NCBI GenBank assembly: GCA_002383425.1
Contig: DFYV01000083.1
Span: 1 to 8,606 of the forward strand
Direction: 5' to 3'
DNA length: 8,606 nt
Source: Bacteroidales bacterium UBA4073
GTDB lineage: Bacteria > Bacteroidota > Bacteroidia > Bacteroidales > Tenuifilaceae
The translations under genes and the position numbers were made by a program. Below the pieces are notes generated by a model. It was given only the letters and a program-made list of their open reading frames with translations. It was not told where the DNA came from and searched no databases. Within the stretch, counting starts at the first letter, position 1; each line of letters starts with the position of its first letter. This document shows, in pieces, positions 7,836 through 8,606 of this stretch.

Positions 7836-8255
7836 TTAGATACCTAAAATGCGGCGTAAAAGCCCTTTCCTTTTATACATTTTTAAAACCTTTTTCTGCG
7901 AAAGTTCATAGGGTTCGTTGGGGCATAGCATGCTAAATACTTTCTCCCAGCCAGGGAACCCTCCCAGGTTGCGATCGTCAATAAAAACATCAACCTCTAT
8001 TTTGCGAGGTAAGCTGGAATCGAACACCTCTTCGGGATGATTTTGGTTAATGGCGTAAAATTCAACCCCGTTCTGGCGGCAGAACTCCACGGCCTCATCC
8101 AGAAGTTTTCCGGTTCGAATCGTCCAGAGGATTAGCGTAAATCCTCTTTTTTGAAGTTCTTTAAGCGTTTCAAAGGCAAATAGCATCGGCTTTCCCAATT
8201 GGGGATAATCGTTCTCCACTATTGTTCCATCAAAATCAACAGCCACCCTGATCAT
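7836..8255 (-). CDS. Small HAD-family phosphatase, BT0820-like
   Basis: This 139-residue protein is a compact haloacid-dehalogenase-fold hydrolase without a large cap domain. Motif I is DFDGT (7-11), giving Asp7 as nucleophile and Asp9 as acid/base. Motif II is Thr45 in LILWTIRTG. A motif III lysine is plausible at Lys85. Motif IV is DVFIDDRN (89-96), with Asp93/Asp94 for Mg2+ binding. All catalytic positions are present, so it should be active on a small phosphorylated substrate that cannot be named from sequence. It resembles the structurally solved Bacteroides protein BT0820. The C-terminus is basic (KKVLKMYKRKGLLRRIL, about 121-137), which may contact nucleic acid or membrane. The ATG at 8255 begins MIRVAVDFDGT with no room for a useful upstream start. 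It is the first gene of the leftward operon, about 30 nt from the predicted promoter. Confidence 0.85.
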   Translation of the reverse strand: MIRVAVDFDGTIVENDYPQLGKPMLFAFETLKELQKRGFTLILWTIRTGKLLDEAVEFCRQNGVEFYAINQNHPEEVFDSSLPRKIEVDVFIDDRNLGGFPGWEKVFSMLCPNEPYELSQKKVLKMYKRKGLLRRILGI

Positions 8256-8283
8256 TTACAAAAAATCAATTTAAATCGAAGTT

Positions 8284-8299
8284 CAAAACTACAAAATTA
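8284..8299 (-). promoter_or_regulatory. Bacteroidetes-type -7 elements for the leftward operon
   Basis: Reading the minus strand, TAATTTTG (8299-8292) is immediately followed by TAGTTTTG (8291-8284). Both match the Bacteroidetes primary sigma-factor -7 consensus TAnnTTTG exactly. They lie about 30-45 nt upstream of the HAD start codon, a normal leader length. No good -33 TTTG is present; the nearest candidates are TTTA or TTTC in 8323-8330, at wider spacing than usual. Either element, or both in alternation, could drive the four-gene operon. Confidence 0.5.
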
Positions 8300-8389
8300 A
8301 AGCATACCCATAGCTTTGTCTTTAAAGAAATTGGTTCTACTACGAATTTAATGATAACTTGCAATTTGTTTATATGTAATTAAAAAATA

Positions 8390-8444
8390 TAGTTAAAAGA
8401 TAGTTAATATATAGTTAAAATGTAGTTTATATGTTGTATTTTAG
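8390..8444 (+). repeat. 11-bp tandem array, TAGTTA-N5 unit
   Basis: Four units in exact 11-bp register: TAGTTAAAAGA (8390), TAGTTAATATA (8401), TAGTTAAAATG (8412), TAGTTTATATG (8423). A degenerate fifth follows at 8434. The first five bases (TAGTT) are identical in the first four units while the rest drifts within A/T/G. A conserved half-site with a variable 5-nt spacer, repeating about once per helical turn, is the layout bound by OmpR/PhoB-family response regulators (compare the PhoP box, GTTTA-N5-GTTTA). A regulator-binding role is inference. Confidence 0.7.
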
Positions 8445-8505
8445 TTTTCAGAAGTTGGAAATTTATCAGCTTTCAAAAGAGTTGGCAAAGGAAGGATGCA
8501 TTTGA
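8431..8505 (+). pseudogene. Possible remnant of a four-helix-bundle (IVP/S23-type) protein
   Basis: A 24-codon ORF, starting ATG at 8431 and ending TGA at 8503, encodes MLYFSF then QKLEIYQLSKELAKEGCI. Its F-x-KLE-(I/V)-(Y/W)-Q-x-S-x-EL pattern resembles the N-terminus of small four-helix-bundle proteins related to the 23S rRNA intervening-sequence protein, which are about 115-130 residues and common in Bacteroidota. The likeness stops after about residue 21, and none of the three downstream frames continues the expected IYKLTxxFP segment. If real it is a truncated, decayed copy. The short match could be chance, so confidence is low. Confidence 0.35.
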
Positions 8506-8570
8506 AAATATTTCGAAAAAGGGGAAAAAATTAACTGTAAAAATGAGCAACTATATTGCATAAATCAAAA

Positions 8571-8606
8571 AAACCACATTTAAACCACATTTCAACCACA
8601 TTTCAA
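8571..8606 (-). repeat. 11-bp tandem array, AAACCACATTT unit, running off the window
   Basis: Two identical units AAACCACATTT (8571-8581, 8582-8592), a third with one change, CAACCACATTT (8593-8603), and the start of a fourth (CAA) at the window end. On the minus strand the array reads TGGTTT-AAATG with an 11-bp period, the same half-site-plus-spacer layout as the plus-strand array at 8390-8444. The period is not a multiple of three, so it is unlikely to be coding. True length is unknown because the array is cut by the edge. Confidence 0.85.

Larger units (their letters stand above)
8256..8606. other. AT-rich intergenic region right of the leftward operon
   Basis: No intact gene is visible in these 351 bases. 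The part next to the HAD gene holds the operon promoter (8284-8299). The AT-rich remainder contains two 11-bp tandem arrays (8390-8444 and 8571-8606) and a 24-codon ORF that may be a gene remnant (8431-8505). An exact TAnnTTTG also occurs on the plus strand at 8311-8318, but without a TTTG at the proper upstream distance. A gene probably lies beyond the right edge. Confidence 0.8.

Noticed and set aside
8311..8318. Rightward promoter element TAGCTTTG
   Set aside because: It matches TAnnTTTG exactly but has no TTTG at the usual upstream spacing and no start codon of a real gene soon after it.
8390..8606. CRISPR array
   Set aside because: The units are 11 bp, directly adjacent and have no unique spacers of CRISPR length, and no cas gene is present.

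Overview
The window looks like a piece of a Bacteroidota (Bacteroidales/Marinilabiliales-like) chromosome. Four things point there. Start codons lack Shine-Dalgarno sequences. The region upstream of the leftward operon has two exact Bacteroidetes -7 promoter elements (TAnnTTTG). Both exported barrel proteins carry a Gln directly after the predicted signal-peptidase site. The gene types (HhH outer-membrane protein, BT0820-like HAD phosphatase, lipoprotein glutaminyl cyclase) are also typical of the phylum.

Layout: positions 1-142 are a short intergenic region holding three different 7-bp tandem repeats. A rightward two-gene unit follows (143-3030): a 280-residue PorV/FadL-like outer-membrane barrel and, overlapping by ATGA, a 682-residue exported protein with periplasmic helix-hairpin-helix repeats ahead of a large predicted beta-barrel. 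Its stop codon overlaps the stop codon of a convergent leftward operon. That operon, read from 8255 down to 3027, has almost no spacing between genes (6, 0 and 3 nt). It encodes a small HAD phosphatase, a lipoprotein glutaminyl-peptide cyclotransferase, an aspartase-family lyase, and a 757-residue multi-spanning GT-C-like membrane protein with a C-terminal jelly-roll domain.

Positions 8256-8606 are AT-rich and non-coding. They hold the operon promoter, two 11-bp tandem arrays in opposite orientation that share a GTT core, and a 24-codon ORF that resembles the broken N-terminus of a four-helix-bundle (23S rRNA intervening-sequence type) protein.

The clearest functional link is between the glutaminyl cyclase and the two barrel proteins, whose mature N-termini are predicted to be Gln and hence cyclase substrates. 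The most interesting unexplained items are the HhH-plus-barrel pair, the opposed 11-bp arrays, and an aspartase whose conserved GRT motif reads GYT. No complete mobile element, CRISPR array, or tRNA/rRNA gene was seen.
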